Shown: positions 39,441 through 51,122 of the stretch, in pieces
How positions within the stretch are numbered: position 1 is the stretch's first letter
Layout: each line of letters begins with the position of its first letter
DNA from: Archegozetes longisetosus
Lineage: Eukaryota; Arthropoda; Arachnida; Sarcoptiformes; Trhypochthoniidae
Reading direction: 5' to 3'
Assembly (NCBI GenBank): GCA_018873245.2
Contig: JAEMBT020000007.1
Span: 4,771,129 to 4,835,128 of the forward strand
DNA: 64,000 bases
Translations under genes and position numbers: made by a program
The notes under the pieces: generated by a model
The model's input: only the letters and a program-made list of their open reading frames with translations
Database searches by the model: none
Told to the model about the DNA's origin: nothing

Positions 39441-39651
39441 AATCTTAATAATCGATGATGGCAACCAGAAGTGATTTGTTGTGATGGCATCAGATCACAA
39501 TATACAGAATATTAAGAAATTTATAGAATATTGAACATAGTAGTCAAAGCTACTAGTAAATCAAATCTGGCAACAAATTGGTTAGCATCACTGCCAGGTT
39601 AAGACAAGCAACAGCGTTCTACTTGTTGTTATCGCGGATTATTAGGTTTTC
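39441..39651. mobile_element. 200-bp miniature inverted-repeat element, copy 2
   Basis: Left end AATCTTAATAATCGATGATG-GCAAC, right end TTGTTATCGCGGATTATTAG. It shares the interior blocks of copy 1 (TGTGATGGCAT, AGATCACAATAT, AATCTGGCAACAAATTGG, ACTGCCAGGTTAAGACA). It lies between presenilin and its pseudogene. Confidence 0.8.
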
Positions 39652-39689
39652 AACTGTAAGTAAGTTTAAATCTCGATCTATCTCAAAAA

Positions 39690-41050
39690 GGTGTGACAAA
39701 ATCTGACAATTAAAAATATTGAAACACTGAACAATATAGAAATGGGGAGTGCAGGCATTGGCTAATTATAGATTGACAAAAGAATGAGAATTAGTCCCAG
39801 ACCAACTAATATTTGGACATAATAGCTGATTTGTGTATTCCAACCGCTATAAACCGATGATCTTCCTAATTAATAGTTTATAGAATATAAAATCTGAACC
39901 AATATTTGGAATATGAAATTCTTCTTTATATGTAGATTTCAAGCCAATTTTCAAGTGCTCTTTACTTTCAATAATTTTGACTTTAATTTCGATTTGACTT
40001 CTTGAAATGAATTAAGGTATGGACCATAATTAGACGAAACCTGTGATCAAACTCAAGTGAAATATTGCAAAAACGAAGCTTGTTTCATCTATTCCAACAG
40101 TGGTTATAACAGGATCAGAGATTGCTGTCCAAGTGATGGTTGAGTGGAAAAAACCCGGAGGAAAACTAAAACCTTCCCTCATGTTCTTTCTCCTGTATTT
40201 GTGTTTCAATTAAATGTTTGAGAGGCCCCAAAGGACACGGAGGTCCCAAATTACGAGCAGTAAGAGCAGAATCCATTGTCATATTGCCCATTCAAGCAGA
40301 ATTGTTATTAATCTGAAGGGAAAAAACATTAAGTTCATCATAAGGTATGCCTTCTGTAGAAAAAGCTGTGCCTCCCGGAAAATGCATATAAAACCTACAA
40401 GTGAATCAATAACTCCTAAGCAAATAGTAACAATCGGTTCCTAATGAAATCATTCAAAGCTTGATATGTAACAAAACTGATCTAATACTCCACAATTCCA
40501 AATAAATATATCAATAGTTATATAATCAATAGGAATATCAAACTGTTGGCAAATTTCGAATAGATTTCTTAATGCGTGCAATGCTTTTAGTTATTATCAA
40601 ATAAACCTTTATTAGATTATAAAAGCGAAGAGTAAATAAAGCGGTCATAAGAAAAGTCATAGTAATAATGAATGTAATCAGTGTTAAAGCATTGAGAATG
40701 GGAATGATAGTTCGATCTTTAAAAGAACTTATTTTCTTTGGTAAGTATATAAGCTGTCCTGCGATCCCTCTTCACGTGAAGTCTTGCAAACAGCAATAAC
40801 TATCACTATTAACATACAAATTGATATTCGAATAATTAAATTTGTTAACGATATCATCCTTGTTTCTATACTATTTTCATTCAAATTATAGCTTGACTGG
40901 ATTACAGCTGATCAGCTGATGGTCTCGCGTTGATGGGGATGGGGGCAGAGATGAAGAATTTGATCGAGACTTATCTATACTCTTTGGTGATGGATAAGCA
41001 GTTGAAACTGGAGTTTTCTACGAACTAGTTCACTTTTACTTTTAGCTGCA
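39690..41050 (-). pseudogene. decayed tandem duplicate of presenilin
   Basis: Segments align in order and orientation with the presenilin gene at 37.4-38.8 kb. GAAATGGGGAGTGCAGGCAT near 39740 matches the PALP-encoding region. CAACCGCTATAAACCGATGA near 39840 matches the region after GxGD. CCGGAGGAAAACTAA near 40155, CTAATACTCC near 40483, GGTCATAAGAAAAGT near 40646 and CTTTGGTGATGG near 40982 match exons two and one. Many indels and stops break all frames, including the catalytic segments. Sequence between the exon-one and exon-two counterparts is retained, so this is a DNA duplication and not a retrocopy. Inverted miniature elements flank it on both sides (39441-39651 and 41317-41521). Confidence 0.88.
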
Positions 41051-43152
41051 ATTATTTTGATTTGTTCAACAATTATTAAGTTTATGAATGAATAAATTTT
41101 TATACTTCACTAGTATTTAATGCATAAATAAAATTGGTTGATAAGGGGCTTGAATTCTAGTTAATGCTATGATTACAGTCGGTATAAGATAGCTTTTATG
41201 AATAAACTGATGAAAGTTGTAAATACTTTACGTATCACAAACAAATTTCAGGCATTTGTACAACAAATTATTTAACAAGACAAACTTTAGCATCTTACTA
41301 TGCTTACAGTCGAGAATCTAACAATACACGAAGGCAACAAGAATGAGGATGAAACTATGTCAACTTGCCTGTCATGCACATCAATTTGCTGCTAAACTTG
41401 ATTTGATTACTATATCGACTATTCTATAAGTTTGTTAATACATGAAGATATTATGATCTGATGGAAAGTATGCCATTAGAATAAGTCACTTTTGGTTGCT
41501 ACCAACGATTATCAAGTTCTTGGGTGCATAGTTCATTACGAAATAATTCTAACAAAAGAAAGTGAATATTTGACAAAATTAAAGGAATCACAATAAAAAC
41601 ATTTTGCATCTAAAATATATTTAAGCATTTTGTAAAGAATAAAATATTCAGACTAATTATCCAATTCGAGGTTGAATTTTAAGCGTTGTCAAAAGTTATT
41701 CAACATTTGCTAAATAGCTTTTATATTTAATTTGAATTTTGATCTCTAAAAGGATTTAAAATTGAATAGTTTGCCAGGAAAACAAGATAAGTGCCTAAAG
41801 TGCTTTAACGAGATAAAAGTAAAAAAGTCTTACATTTGTTAACCTAACCTAATCAGTGAGAAGTGACTATTTCACTGTTTAAAATCTAACTTTTAGAAAA
41901 GAAAATCAAATCAGAAATTAGTTTTTTATTTAGTATCACTAATCAACTACGCAATAGATCATTAATTTATTGGCACTTTGACTGCATACTTATTAGCTAA
42001 TGTAATGCGTGTTTGGTGTAAGAGTGTAGTTAATACCTATCATATCAAATGTAGATTTACGTTAAACTAATCTTAATACTGATTTCAATTAGTTTTAATG
42101 AGCTACTATCGACCGAATTGAACTTATTTTTTCTTTCGATGCATAACTTGACATTGAAAGCACAGAAGCACAGATAAAGTGAAGTTTGAGTTTTCTAATT
42201 TGATTAAAAACTTAAAGAACTAGTTAAGATAACTTGTCTTGTTTTCAGCAAAGGATTTAATTACTTTCAATTCAAATTACAAAAATAGCTTATTCGTAGC
42301 AGCGATGCCAGTAGAGACCAATGATGCATAGGCACCTATAATCATACCAGACACTTATATATCCGATAATAGTAGCTCAATTTCTTATTACAAGTTTTAA
42401 TGATTGAAAATTTTGTAAAAAACATTCTAAACTATAGTTACCGATATTTATACTTTTGAGGGTAAAAGTAAAAAATGAAATAATAAGCAATGAAATTTTG
42501 TTAAAGAATTTAGCTACAGTTTAGGGTTTATACTGTATCTGATTAATGACAATATAGGAACGCAATGCTTTTAGTTGTGATTTATTTTAAAACAGTTACA
42601 TAAATGCTAGAAATTATCAAAACTAATACGTGTGCACCCTCAGTCGAAATTTTCTAGCTTCGTATCGCTAGATTTATGAAGAGAGTAGATGTTTTGAAAA
42701 AGACAATATATGATTTTAGTAATACTTATTAGATATTTAAAGTATCTTAAGTTGTTTATGAGAGAAATTTAGTTTGAAGATTAAGGGTTTATTAGGAACA
42801 TCTTTTGTGTTGATAAACATTGATAAGAAATATATAACCTTTAACTGACAAATAATGTTTTAGCCAGTTATCAAATTGCAGCTAAACCCTATCGCGTAAC
42901 TCTAAACAACGCAGATTCGATCTAAATTTTATTCAATAGATCTGGTATTTATTTGCAAGCAAAACAATGCGACACTTCATTTAGTCACTAATGCACTTTT
43001 CAATTTTAGTCTGACTATTGTTGAAAGGTTCAAATCTGAATAGAAACTCGTTGATAAAAATCTGTTATGGTCAAATTTAGTCTCTATTAGCAGCTATCAA
43101 ATACTGGTCAGTCATATGTAAATTAGAAGTTGATAAAACAAAAGAGGAAGAA
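41051..43152. other. intergenic region with one miniature element
   Basis: Between the presenilin pseudogene and the AGTRAP-like gene. Apart from the element at 41317-41521, no gene or repeat was recognised. Confidence 0.5.
41317..41521. mobile_element. 200-bp miniature inverted-repeat element, copy 3 (inverted)
   Basis: On the minus strand it reads AACTTGATAATCGTTGGTAG-CAACCAAAAGTGAC, then ATGGCATACTTTCC, CAGATCATAATAT, ATGACAGGCAAGTTGACATAG. This is the same family as copies 1, 2 and 4 but in opposite orientation. The right end is more degraded. Confidence 0.75.
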
Positions 43153-43861
43153 ATGAACAGTGAATCTATAATAATATCGTTTATATTTATCATACATCTA
43201 TTTCTGGTCTCGTGGTAATTACCTTTACTGTAGAATTAGTTGTTAACAATCAATTTGAATAGAGCTTTAAGACTTGAATTTTGTTTTAAGGGCTGTTCTA
43301 GCATTTATGAATTTCAGCTATGCTATATATAATATTTTCTTCTTTGTATCACTACTATGGGGTGTACACGATACTAAAGCCTCAGCACCACTCTTTGTCG
43401 CTCTCATGATTAATGTTATGTCCATTGTATTCGATGCCGCTTTGATTGGAGTTTTATGGGAAATAACGTATAGAACTGGATTTCGTTTTGTTTTTAGTAT
43501 AATGTAAGTAAATCAAATTCTTATATCTTTACGATAGTTCAAAATCATCAAATAAGTGCAATCAGTGTTTGATCAAGTTGCCACATTCAACAGAAATACC
43601 AAAGATATTAAATTGATAACTACAAACAAATTTATTTCCTTTTAACTGTACCTCGACCTTATCTGAATCTTTAGAGCCTCGTTTGGAAATATGTTCTTGA
43701 GACTCATCACTTCTTACGTATTATATCGTATTTTATCGCAAAGAAGAGAAAACGATACAAATCATGAAGATATCGGAAGTGTTACAAGAGATCTCTTAAA
43801 AATGTTAAACGTTTCTCGATCGCCACCTCCAGCTCCCCCGCAAAGAGGGCCCGGTCCTTAG
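43153..43861 (+). CDS. AGTRAP-like (type-1 angiotensin II receptor-associated) membrane protein
   Basis: A small multi-pass membrane protein resembling AGTRAP, which in mammals binds the angiotensin receptor tail. Invertebrate members have an unknown role. Exons 43153-43214, 43291-43503 and 43675-43861 join in phase (62, 213 and 187 bases; 153 residues). The order of hydrophobic segments matches the family. Supporting text: AVLAFMNFSYAIYNIFFFVS, LLWGVHDTKASAPLFVALMI, NVMSIVFDAALIGVLW and GNMFLRLITSYVLYRI, the last followed by a basic SQRR stop-transfer. The tail is proline-rich, ending APPQRGPGP. The start is the first ATG of an exon whose donor phase fits. The name rests on pattern memory, so assignment is moderate; that this is a real gene is likely. 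Confidence 0.72.
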
Positions 43862-44752
43862 AATATAATGACACTATATCCAATCTTTCCTGAATAGCAG
43901 CCAAAAATCGTTGTAAACTATTTTGTTAACAAGAAAAACAGACAGAACGATTGTCAAACAATAGTTACTCTCAAGGATACAGAAAGAATCAAATTGATTA
44001 TTAACTATGTAAACGTTTTTTCGCTTATCACTGCCTCAAAATTGATTTCTATTATTGAAATGCTGACTGCAACTACAAACATTTTGAAAGACTCACAAAA
44101 ATGACATATTATTTCAAACTGGAAATTGATTTCAGAACTGGAATTAGAATGATTAACAGGACCTAATTTTTGCAATTGCTTCAACATTATTTCATTTTGA
44201 TTTTAACTCACTTAAATATCGACCAAAATAGTTTTTTTAATTACTATAATATTTTAAATCTAAATCTATTTTTATTAAAAAATCTAACAACAATTATTTA
44301 AAATACACGTTTAAACAATTTTTCAAATAAATGACTATTTTTTGTTAGTTTACTTATTTATTTAATAGTTAATTTAGTGTTATTAACTTAATAATTTCGT
44401 TATTTAATATTCAAGACAAGGTATTATGAGTGTAAGTGGTCCTACAATCATTAGATCATACCAATCAATAGACATTTGAATGGATAAGATAAGTATTTGT
44501 CAATTCTGACTTTATGGAATAATTTTATGATAACACAAGTTATTCTTTATTCGAGGTCAAATTTAATCTTTTAATTTCAGTTTTATATTCAATAATTGAT
44601 TAATATTCAAAAAGCTAAATACTCTATAACTTATTACAAGTATTCAATGGTATAAAAACACTAAATGACTATAACTTAATCCAAAGTATTAAAACTAATT
44701 GATTAACGACTTGATGAATGGTTTGCACTTAAAAATCACGTTTTCATAAGCT
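43862..44752. other. convergent intergenic spacer
   Basis: An AT-rich spacer between the 3' ends of the AGTRAP-like gene and the zinc-transporter gene. Only weak open frames are seen; it probably holds both 3' UTRs. Confidence 0.5.
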
Positions 44753-47389
44753 TTATAAATTTTCAGTAGTTATAACTTCGTCAAAACGAGGAGTATGATC
44801 AGAATGATGACTGTTATTTTGATGATCATCTTCATTTTTACAACACGTAAATGAATCACAGTTAACATTAGATATATTTGAGCATTTCATCATGCATGAA
44901 AACGAACACGCTTCAGCACCAATTTCATCAAACTCTGGTTGAACTGTAGCCAAACTAATGCCTTGCTGTTGGAAAAACTTTTGAAGCAATTCAGAAAATT
45001 GTTCGTAAGATTTTGACGACTGTTTTGGCAGTATTATATGACAGGTGGCTATAATTTTCGATGCAGTCAAACCCCATATGTGCAAGTCATGGATATTGAG
45101 TATTTGTGGAAACTTAAAATAAACAGGTTAGTAAAGAATCCACTGATCGTATGATTTTGCGGTTATAGTTCGGTTTATGGTTGATGTACAGTTTGGGTAA
45201 TAGGGAATCATGTGGTTGCCACAACTATGTCCTCCTTTGCATAGGGCACTGAGTGCCATCCTAACTTAATTTAACAATAGTAATAGTCGTATATTCAGTC
45301 AAATTAGGCTAAGTAAGGAGAATGGCGCGTGCGGCACGCTAAGATACCAGAGCCGTTGTGGTAGCGATATAACTCCCTATTACCTAAACTCTACATCAAT
45401 CATAAATCAAACAATAACCGATTTTTACTTCTCTCAGTATATCTCTTTTAAGTTGTCCGACGTTTATGTTTTCTGGGACTGTTTGCAACAATATAAATCC
45501 TGTATTTCTCACTTTAATGAATAAATACAAGAAATAAGTTTGAAAAGTATGCAACAGTTTCTATCAACTCACTATTTGGATAAAAAGTAAAACAAAACAA
45601 AAGGGCAGAAATGATGCCAAGTATAGGATCAGACAAATGAGCAATAGTTCCATCGGTGTTAAAAACAATGATGGCACAGACGATTAGAAGTACAGAACTA
45701 GACAGATCTCTAGTTACGCCTAGTAATAGACTCTGTTGCTTGTTCACACCCTTTACTTTCGTGTCTACTCTTATTTCTTTAACTAAAAAATCATTCAATT
45801 AGAAACTTAACTAATGTTTTAATTGATTCATCGAAACCTTGACTTGACTGAATGGGTAATAAATTCTGGCAAACATCCTGCTGCTTCTCTTTCTCAGTTC
45901 CACTACAAGAAGGAGAATCTATATTGACTTTTGTGAGTTTCTGGCTCTCATCTATCACTTTCTTCTCTTCAATCTTTAGGCTATGAGTCCTTCGCATGGT
46001 TTGATTCATAATCGCATCTTTAATATGAAATAGAATTTCAATTAAGATGACAGAAATTTGAACCAACATTTGATTGAAACAGAATCACAGTAACTATACC
46101 GCTAACTATTTGGAAGTACAAAAGATTAGATACAAGCCCAGAAACTCCAAAAATAAGGAGTAAATAATGATTTGTTGGCTCAGATATTTCGTGGGATGAA
46201 TGAACCAACTGTTGAACGCCTTCTACAACTAGGGAGAACGTGAGTGCAACCACAAATGTCATGTTAACTAACATTCCCAACACTTCAATTCTAGCCCAAC
46301 CGAATGTGTTCTTTACTGTCTGCTCGTTTGTCATCTATTAGATAATTTGATTGATTATAGAATTGAAATATATATGCTTAGAAATCTTAATAATCCTTGA
46401 TAGTAATCAGAACTGGTTTGTTGCGGTAACATACTTTCCATTTGACTATAATGTAACGAACACATCAAATATTCAATATAGTAATCAAAGTTATAGATTA
46501 AATTTAGCGACGAATAGATAGTTTGACACAGAGAAGGCTTTTTCTTGTAGCTATCAAGGGTTATCAAGTTTTCAACTGAACATAGTATTTATGTTAGTAA
46601 ATGTTTCACTAATCAAGTGTATTTATATGTCATTTGTAATCGTCTATATCGCTTCTACGCCTATTTAGTTACTGAACTATTCACTATATACTTTAGGAAA
46701 ATTAATTCTTATCTTTGACCAAAGTTTCATTTTATTCTGATCGAAATTTTCGTGCAATTGTGTTTTGAATAATTTTTCAAAATGATTACTTTATAGATAT
46801 TATCGGTTATAAAGATTTTATCTGTTCAAAAAATTGCACAGTATTGTATACATTGACAGTTCCGTTGTTCGTAATTGACTAAAAGGAGTTAATGAACTTC
46901 CTGTTACTGATAAATTTGCGCATTCATTTACACTTTATCGCAAAATTTAGTTTAAAGCTCTTTTCTGCTGCTATAGTTAAACATTGATTGGTTTAAACTT
47001 AAAATTGTGCATGTTTTGACAAATGAAACTAGAGTTTAGACAATGCAAAATGAAAATTTTGAACTAAACTTATAATTTCTGATAATTTTTATGAAATTAT
47101 ATTTCTTTTAAGTATAAAAATCTTAGTAAATCGAATAGTAAACCAATAGTAAAGAATAAAATAATGAATAGAATAGTTAATAGTTTAAGAAGTTGGAAAC
47201 TACAAAAAAAACATTTACCTTCAAGCTGATGACTAGAAGTAATATACTTATTATATTATAAAATGTATGGTAAGCATCAGTTAAAATGATTAATGAGTGA
47301 GTTAACTGACTCGCCACTAATTCAGCTCCAAGTAAAGTGCCTTCAAATGACATTAATGCATACAAATGCATCATTTTTGTTGATCTCAT
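44753..47389 (-). CDS. ZnT1/ZnT10-type cation diffusion facilitator (SLC30)
   Basis: SLC30 proteins export Zn (or Mn for ZnT10) across membranes by proton exchange. Minus-strand exons 47389-47219, 46334-46100, 46017-about 45838, 45782-45573, 45499-45429 and 45112-44753 join in phase, giving about 408 residues. Supporting text: NTFGWARIEVLGMLVN (family NTFGWxRxEVxG), FILLQTVPENINVGQLK, NIHDLHIWGLTASKIIATCH, ISLATVQPEFDE and a Cys-rich C-terminus (CSFSCMMKCSN). The His-rich cytosolic loop is reduced to a Ser/Gln/Lys segment without His clusters. The usual HxxxD metal site of membrane segment two reads H-TFY-N, and the segment-five counterpart reads GVTRD, lacking His. The canonical tetrahedral site is thus altered. 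The exon 3 donor (45838 or 45845) is uncertain. Confidence 0.86.
45159..45421. mobile_element. foldback element filling a ZnT intron
   Basis: The left arm CGGTTATAGTTCGGTTTATG continues GTTGATGTACAGTTTGGGTAATAGGG. It matches the reverse complement of the right arm, CGGTTATTGTTTGATTTATG plus ATTGATGTAGAGTTTAGGTAATAGGG. Arms of about 60-80 bases enclose a centre of roughly 120 bases, and the element takes up most of the 316-base intron 45113-45428. No coding capacity. Confidence 0.75.
46383..46572. mobile_element. 200-bp miniature inverted-repeat element, copy 4
   Basis: Left end AATCTTAATAATCCTTGATAG, right end GTAGCTATCAAGGGTTATCA-AGTT. It shares ATACTTTCCAT, TATAATGTAACGAACA and TATAGTAATCAAAG with copy 3. 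It lies in the first ZnT intron (46335-47218). Confidence 0.75.
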
Positions 47390-49005
47390 TATTAATTTAT
47401 TAACAATGTCTAATTAATATTAACAATTCACTATAACTTCTATTGGCATTAACAGATGTTTAGTTGCTAACCAGTTGACGATTGGATCAGATATTTAGTC
47501 ACTTCTAATGCACTGACGATAATGTAAACTAACTAATGCTTAACTAAAACTTAAGTTCTTTTATCTGTTTGCTTTATCAGAAAAGTTTTCACTCGGCACT
47601 AAACTTTATTTTTCCATTATTTCTTATCGTCCTATCAGTAATTAAACTTTTATTTGCAATTCTTATTGATCAACAAATGATTTATTGATCAAACGAGGAA
47701 AAATTGACCAAATTTTAGTTAAACAAAAACTATGTAAAAGTTTTAAAGCGAACTCTAGTATTGGAAAGTGACGCACAATACTGAAAGCTAAATGACTTTT
47801 CGCATTGCCATGAATTGTTGATGCTTAAAAATAGACGTGGGAATAGTTAAAAATCTTTGGTTTTTAACATCACATGAGCTGGTATTGAAAATAGTGAAAA
47901 TATGCGTTGAGACCCACGTCGTGTCTATACCATACGAACACTAGTTAAGAAGTTTCTAATTAATCATAACGTTCACTTAACAAGCAAAAGCACTACTTAT
48001 AAAAACTGGCAAAACAATAATTCAAATTATACATATAATTAAGGTCTGTCTAATTATTTGCTTGCGACAACTTCAGTCAAAAAACACTTTTTCACTTAAT
48101 CAACACTTCCTAATAAACACACTCTCAGGCGAAGAGTGAAAACTAGTTCATGAGGTCATCAAAATTAATAGTATATGATCGATAAAGAAATAACGATGTA
48201 TTAGCTAATAGAAGGCAAAAGAAGAGTTTAATTAAAAATAAATATTAGCAAAATTGAATGTATTTTGAGGAACAAACAGAAAACTTAAGACTAGGTGAAT
48301 GTTAAGAGCTTTCACTTAAGCTTGGAAAAAGACATGCGTGGAAAGGGTAAGGAAGTTTTATCTACTAAGTTTCGATTAAAAGCATGATCATTTTTTCTTA
48401 ACAATTCATTTTAGCTTTACTTCAAGGCTAGTATAATAGACACTTTCTATAATCTCTTCCTATTATCACTTAATATAAACATCATTAAACACTTCAATAA
48501 ATGCTTCTACAATCAATTTATTGTTTACAAATTAGTAACAGTTAAAAATCATTTTTCAAACTCAAAACCATTACTTTCGACCGTTCTTTCAAACTTAAGA
48601 CTAGCTAAGCCTTGCAGCACGGCGATATTTGCATTCATTTGATCAAAGGTTGAAAAACAGTTGACATCAAATTCAGAATATTTGATCTCTACTTGAAGAG
48701 GAAACTGATCAACTAAATTAAGTCAATCTTTATTCAGTGGATTTTTCTTTTCAAAAGACTTGCACTTTACTAGCTAGATTTGTGAGAAAGGATGTCATAT
48801 AAATGCTATTTGTTGGTCAAATTGTCTAAGTGTGTAGGAATTAGACCATCAATTGAATTGCATTTTACTGTCAGATTGCAAAAAGTTTTAGTAAAAGTTT
48901 AAGCCTAAACAAACAAGACTTGAAATGTTCAAAATCAGTAATGATGTGGAGGGATTGAGTGGGATTTATGATGTTTGGAGTAAATTATGAGTTTTAAGTA
49001 TACTA
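47390..49005. other. intergenic region, nothing recognised
   Basis: Upstream of the ZnT gene and before the hAT-type element. No exon, tRNA or repeat could be supported. Confidence 0.5.
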
Positions 49006-49510
49006 GTAATAAGCAGAGTCGAGACTTTCCGGATCGTCCGGAATTTTTTAATACACACAAATCGAATGAAAAAAGACTTAAGAAACATCAACTAACTAAT
49101 ATTAAGAAAATTTTCAATTTCTACGCTCCGGAAAATCCGGAATCTTCGATATCTCTGCAGAATTCCGGAATTTTCAATTTTAATCTGGAAAAATACTTTT
49201 AATGAATTCATATGTATTTAAGTCTTAGGGTTAAAATATTTATTGTCAGATATGGTTAATCCATACACATATTTTAAGAAATAAGTAGCCTTAAGTTTAC
49301 AAACAGGTTCATAACTAATTTAGTATTAGTTTATTCAGTACTTTTCTTTCATTTGAGTGTCTTTTCATTCATCTCTATTCTATTCTCTAAAAGTGAATGT
49401 ATATTTTCTATCATTTAAATAAATTTTCCGGAATTTACAGGAATTTATTAATATTTAGTCCGGAATTTGTCAATTTTTTTAGTCCGGAAAGTCTCGACTC
49501 TGGTAATAAG
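49006..49510. mobile_element. hAT-type miniature element with 8-bp target duplication
   Basis: The element spans 49014-49502 (489 bp). Both ends are CAGAGTCGAGACTTTCCGGA, in inverted orientation and perfect over 20 bases. It is flanked by GTAATAAG at 49006-49013 and again at 49503-49510, an 8-base target duplication typical of hAT transposons. Sub-terminal TCCGGAAT/ATTCCGGA motifs recur about eight times. No transposase domain was found; the short internal open frame (KHQLTNIKKIF...) lacks hAT motifs, so it is non-autonomous. Confidence 0.93.
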
Positions 49511-49924
49511 TCTTAAAATTGGCGTAAAAATCCCACTAATAACTTATTGTAGCTTTAAAAAGTCAAGACAACCTGACATTCAATGTGGAAATTAATTTTT
49601 TCAAGTCAAAACCACCTTCAATTTCAAGGATAACTTATATTTTTATCAATTCAAAAATAAGTTCAAATATGTTCTTTGTTTGAACTCAATTCATTGTTAT
49701 GATAACTTCTTTGAGTTGCTAAAGTAATAGAAAGTTTGATCGGATAAATAGTTGTCGCCTTCAAAGCAATTGAGTACTGCATCGACCTCTACTCCGATTC
49801 AATATAAGATCCATTTTGAATAAAAGCAAGAGAAATAAAGTGTAGTCTTTGCCGGTTTTTAAATTAACAAAAATAACTAATTAATTAAATAAAAATTTGA
49901 GTAAACGTAAGAAAAAGAGATCAG
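49511..49924. promoter_or_regulatory. upstream region of mago nashi
   Basis: A 414-base spacer between the hAT-type element and the mago start codon. It should contain the mago promoter and 5' UTR; no specific box was identified. Confidence 0.35.
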
Positions 49925-50450
49925 ATGTCAGGCAAAGACTTTTATTTGCGTTATTATGTGGGACACAAGGGCAAGTTTGGGCACGAATTCCTCGAATTTG
50001 AGTTCAGACCAGACGGTAATCAAAATAATAATAAAGATAACAATGAACATAAATAATAATTGAATTAAATAATCAGTAATATAATATTGCTTTTCAGGCA
50101 AAATGCGTTACGCAAACAATTCCAACTACAAGAATGACACAATGATCCGAAAGGAAGCCTTTGTCCACAAGTGTGTTATGGAAGAACTAAAACGTATTAT
50201 TGAGGACTCCGAGATCATGCAAGAGGACGACTCCCTTTGGCCACAACCTGATCGAGTTGGCAGACAAGAACTAGAGATAGTGATTGGCGACGAACACATT
50301 AGTTTCACGACTAGCAAAATTGGATCTTTAGTTGATGTGAATCAGAGTCGTGATCCCGAAGGCTTGAGATGCTTCTATTATTTAGTACAAGATCTTAAAT
50401 GTCTTGTCTTCTCATTAATTGGTCTTCACTTTAAGATTAAACCCATTTAA
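49925..50450 (+). CDS. mago: mago nashi, exon junction complex core
   Basis: Mago pairs with Y14 in the exon junction complex, which marks spliced mRNA for export, localisation and decay. Two exons, 49925-50015 and 50098-50450, join in phase to give 147 residues, the usual length. Hallmarks: [94 protein letters not shown] and the C-terminal GLHFKIKPI. The single intron is 82 bases. Identity is certain. Confidence 0.98.
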
Positions 50451-50777
50451 TTTAAATGTTTTGAAACTAATTTTGCTTAAATAATTTTTCATTACATTTA
50501 TTATCGATTTATTTAGTCTTTAATCATTTTCAAAAATTAATTATACCTTCATTTAAGATATGTCTGAATTTAAGAAAATCTAAAATGTAATTAATTTGTT
50601 TTGATAAGTAAATTGAATTTCATTTACTGACGAAACGATTCATATTTTATTCATACTATAAATTAAGTCAAATTTTGCAATCTTAAAATTTTTAATAGAG
50701 ATTTAATTATAATACAAAACAGATATTCAAAAGAGTAAACAATAATTAAAGAATTCTTAAGGAAATACAGATGAATA
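50451..50777. other. mago/EMC6 convergent 3' spacer
   Basis: A 327-base AT-rich spacer between convergent genes, presumably both 3' UTRs. No other feature seen. Confidence 0.5.
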
Positions 50778-51122
50778 TTAGTAGACATGAACCATTCCAT
50801 AGAGAAATGTCCAGAAGAGGACATAAGTGGTCAGACCTCCAAACAAGCCATTGGTCAGGATTTGTCGACGAGAAGTGAAATATTTGTTCCAGTGAGCGCC
50901 TGCTTTGGAGATAATCATGAGCCACAAGGCGATAGCAGTTAAGAAATAGAAGGCAAAGCCATATAAAGAGGTCAGACCACAGATACCGGCTGTACAACCA
51001 GCCAATGCTGACATCGATGTCCGACAATATTCTACCAAATTATGGTTTGTTGTAATTGCTACTGGAGAATAAGCGACAACTTCTCCACTCTTATCTTTAC
51101 GGCTTCGCGTTCGACCAATCAT
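50778..51122 (-). CDS. EMC6: EMC6, ER membrane protein complex subunit 6
   Basis: EMC6 is a small core subunit of the ER membrane insertase for tail-anchored and multi-pass proteins. It is a single uninterrupted frame of 114 residues. After a basic N-terminus ([17 protein letters not shown]) come [50 protein letters not shown] and the invariant C-terminal [16 protein letters not shown]. It is divergent from IBA57 (427-base gap) and convergent with mago. Confidence 0.97.
   Translation of the reverse strand: MIGRTRSRKDKSGEVVAYSPVAITTNHNLVEYCRTSMSALAGCTAGICGLTSLYGFAFYFLTAIALWLMIISKAGAHWNKYFTSRRQILTNGLFGGLTTYVLFWTFLYGMVHVY

Noticed and set aside
48987-49202. 71-residue open frame overlapping the hAT-type element
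   Set aside because: It crosses the element's left terminus and target duplication and has no transposase motif.
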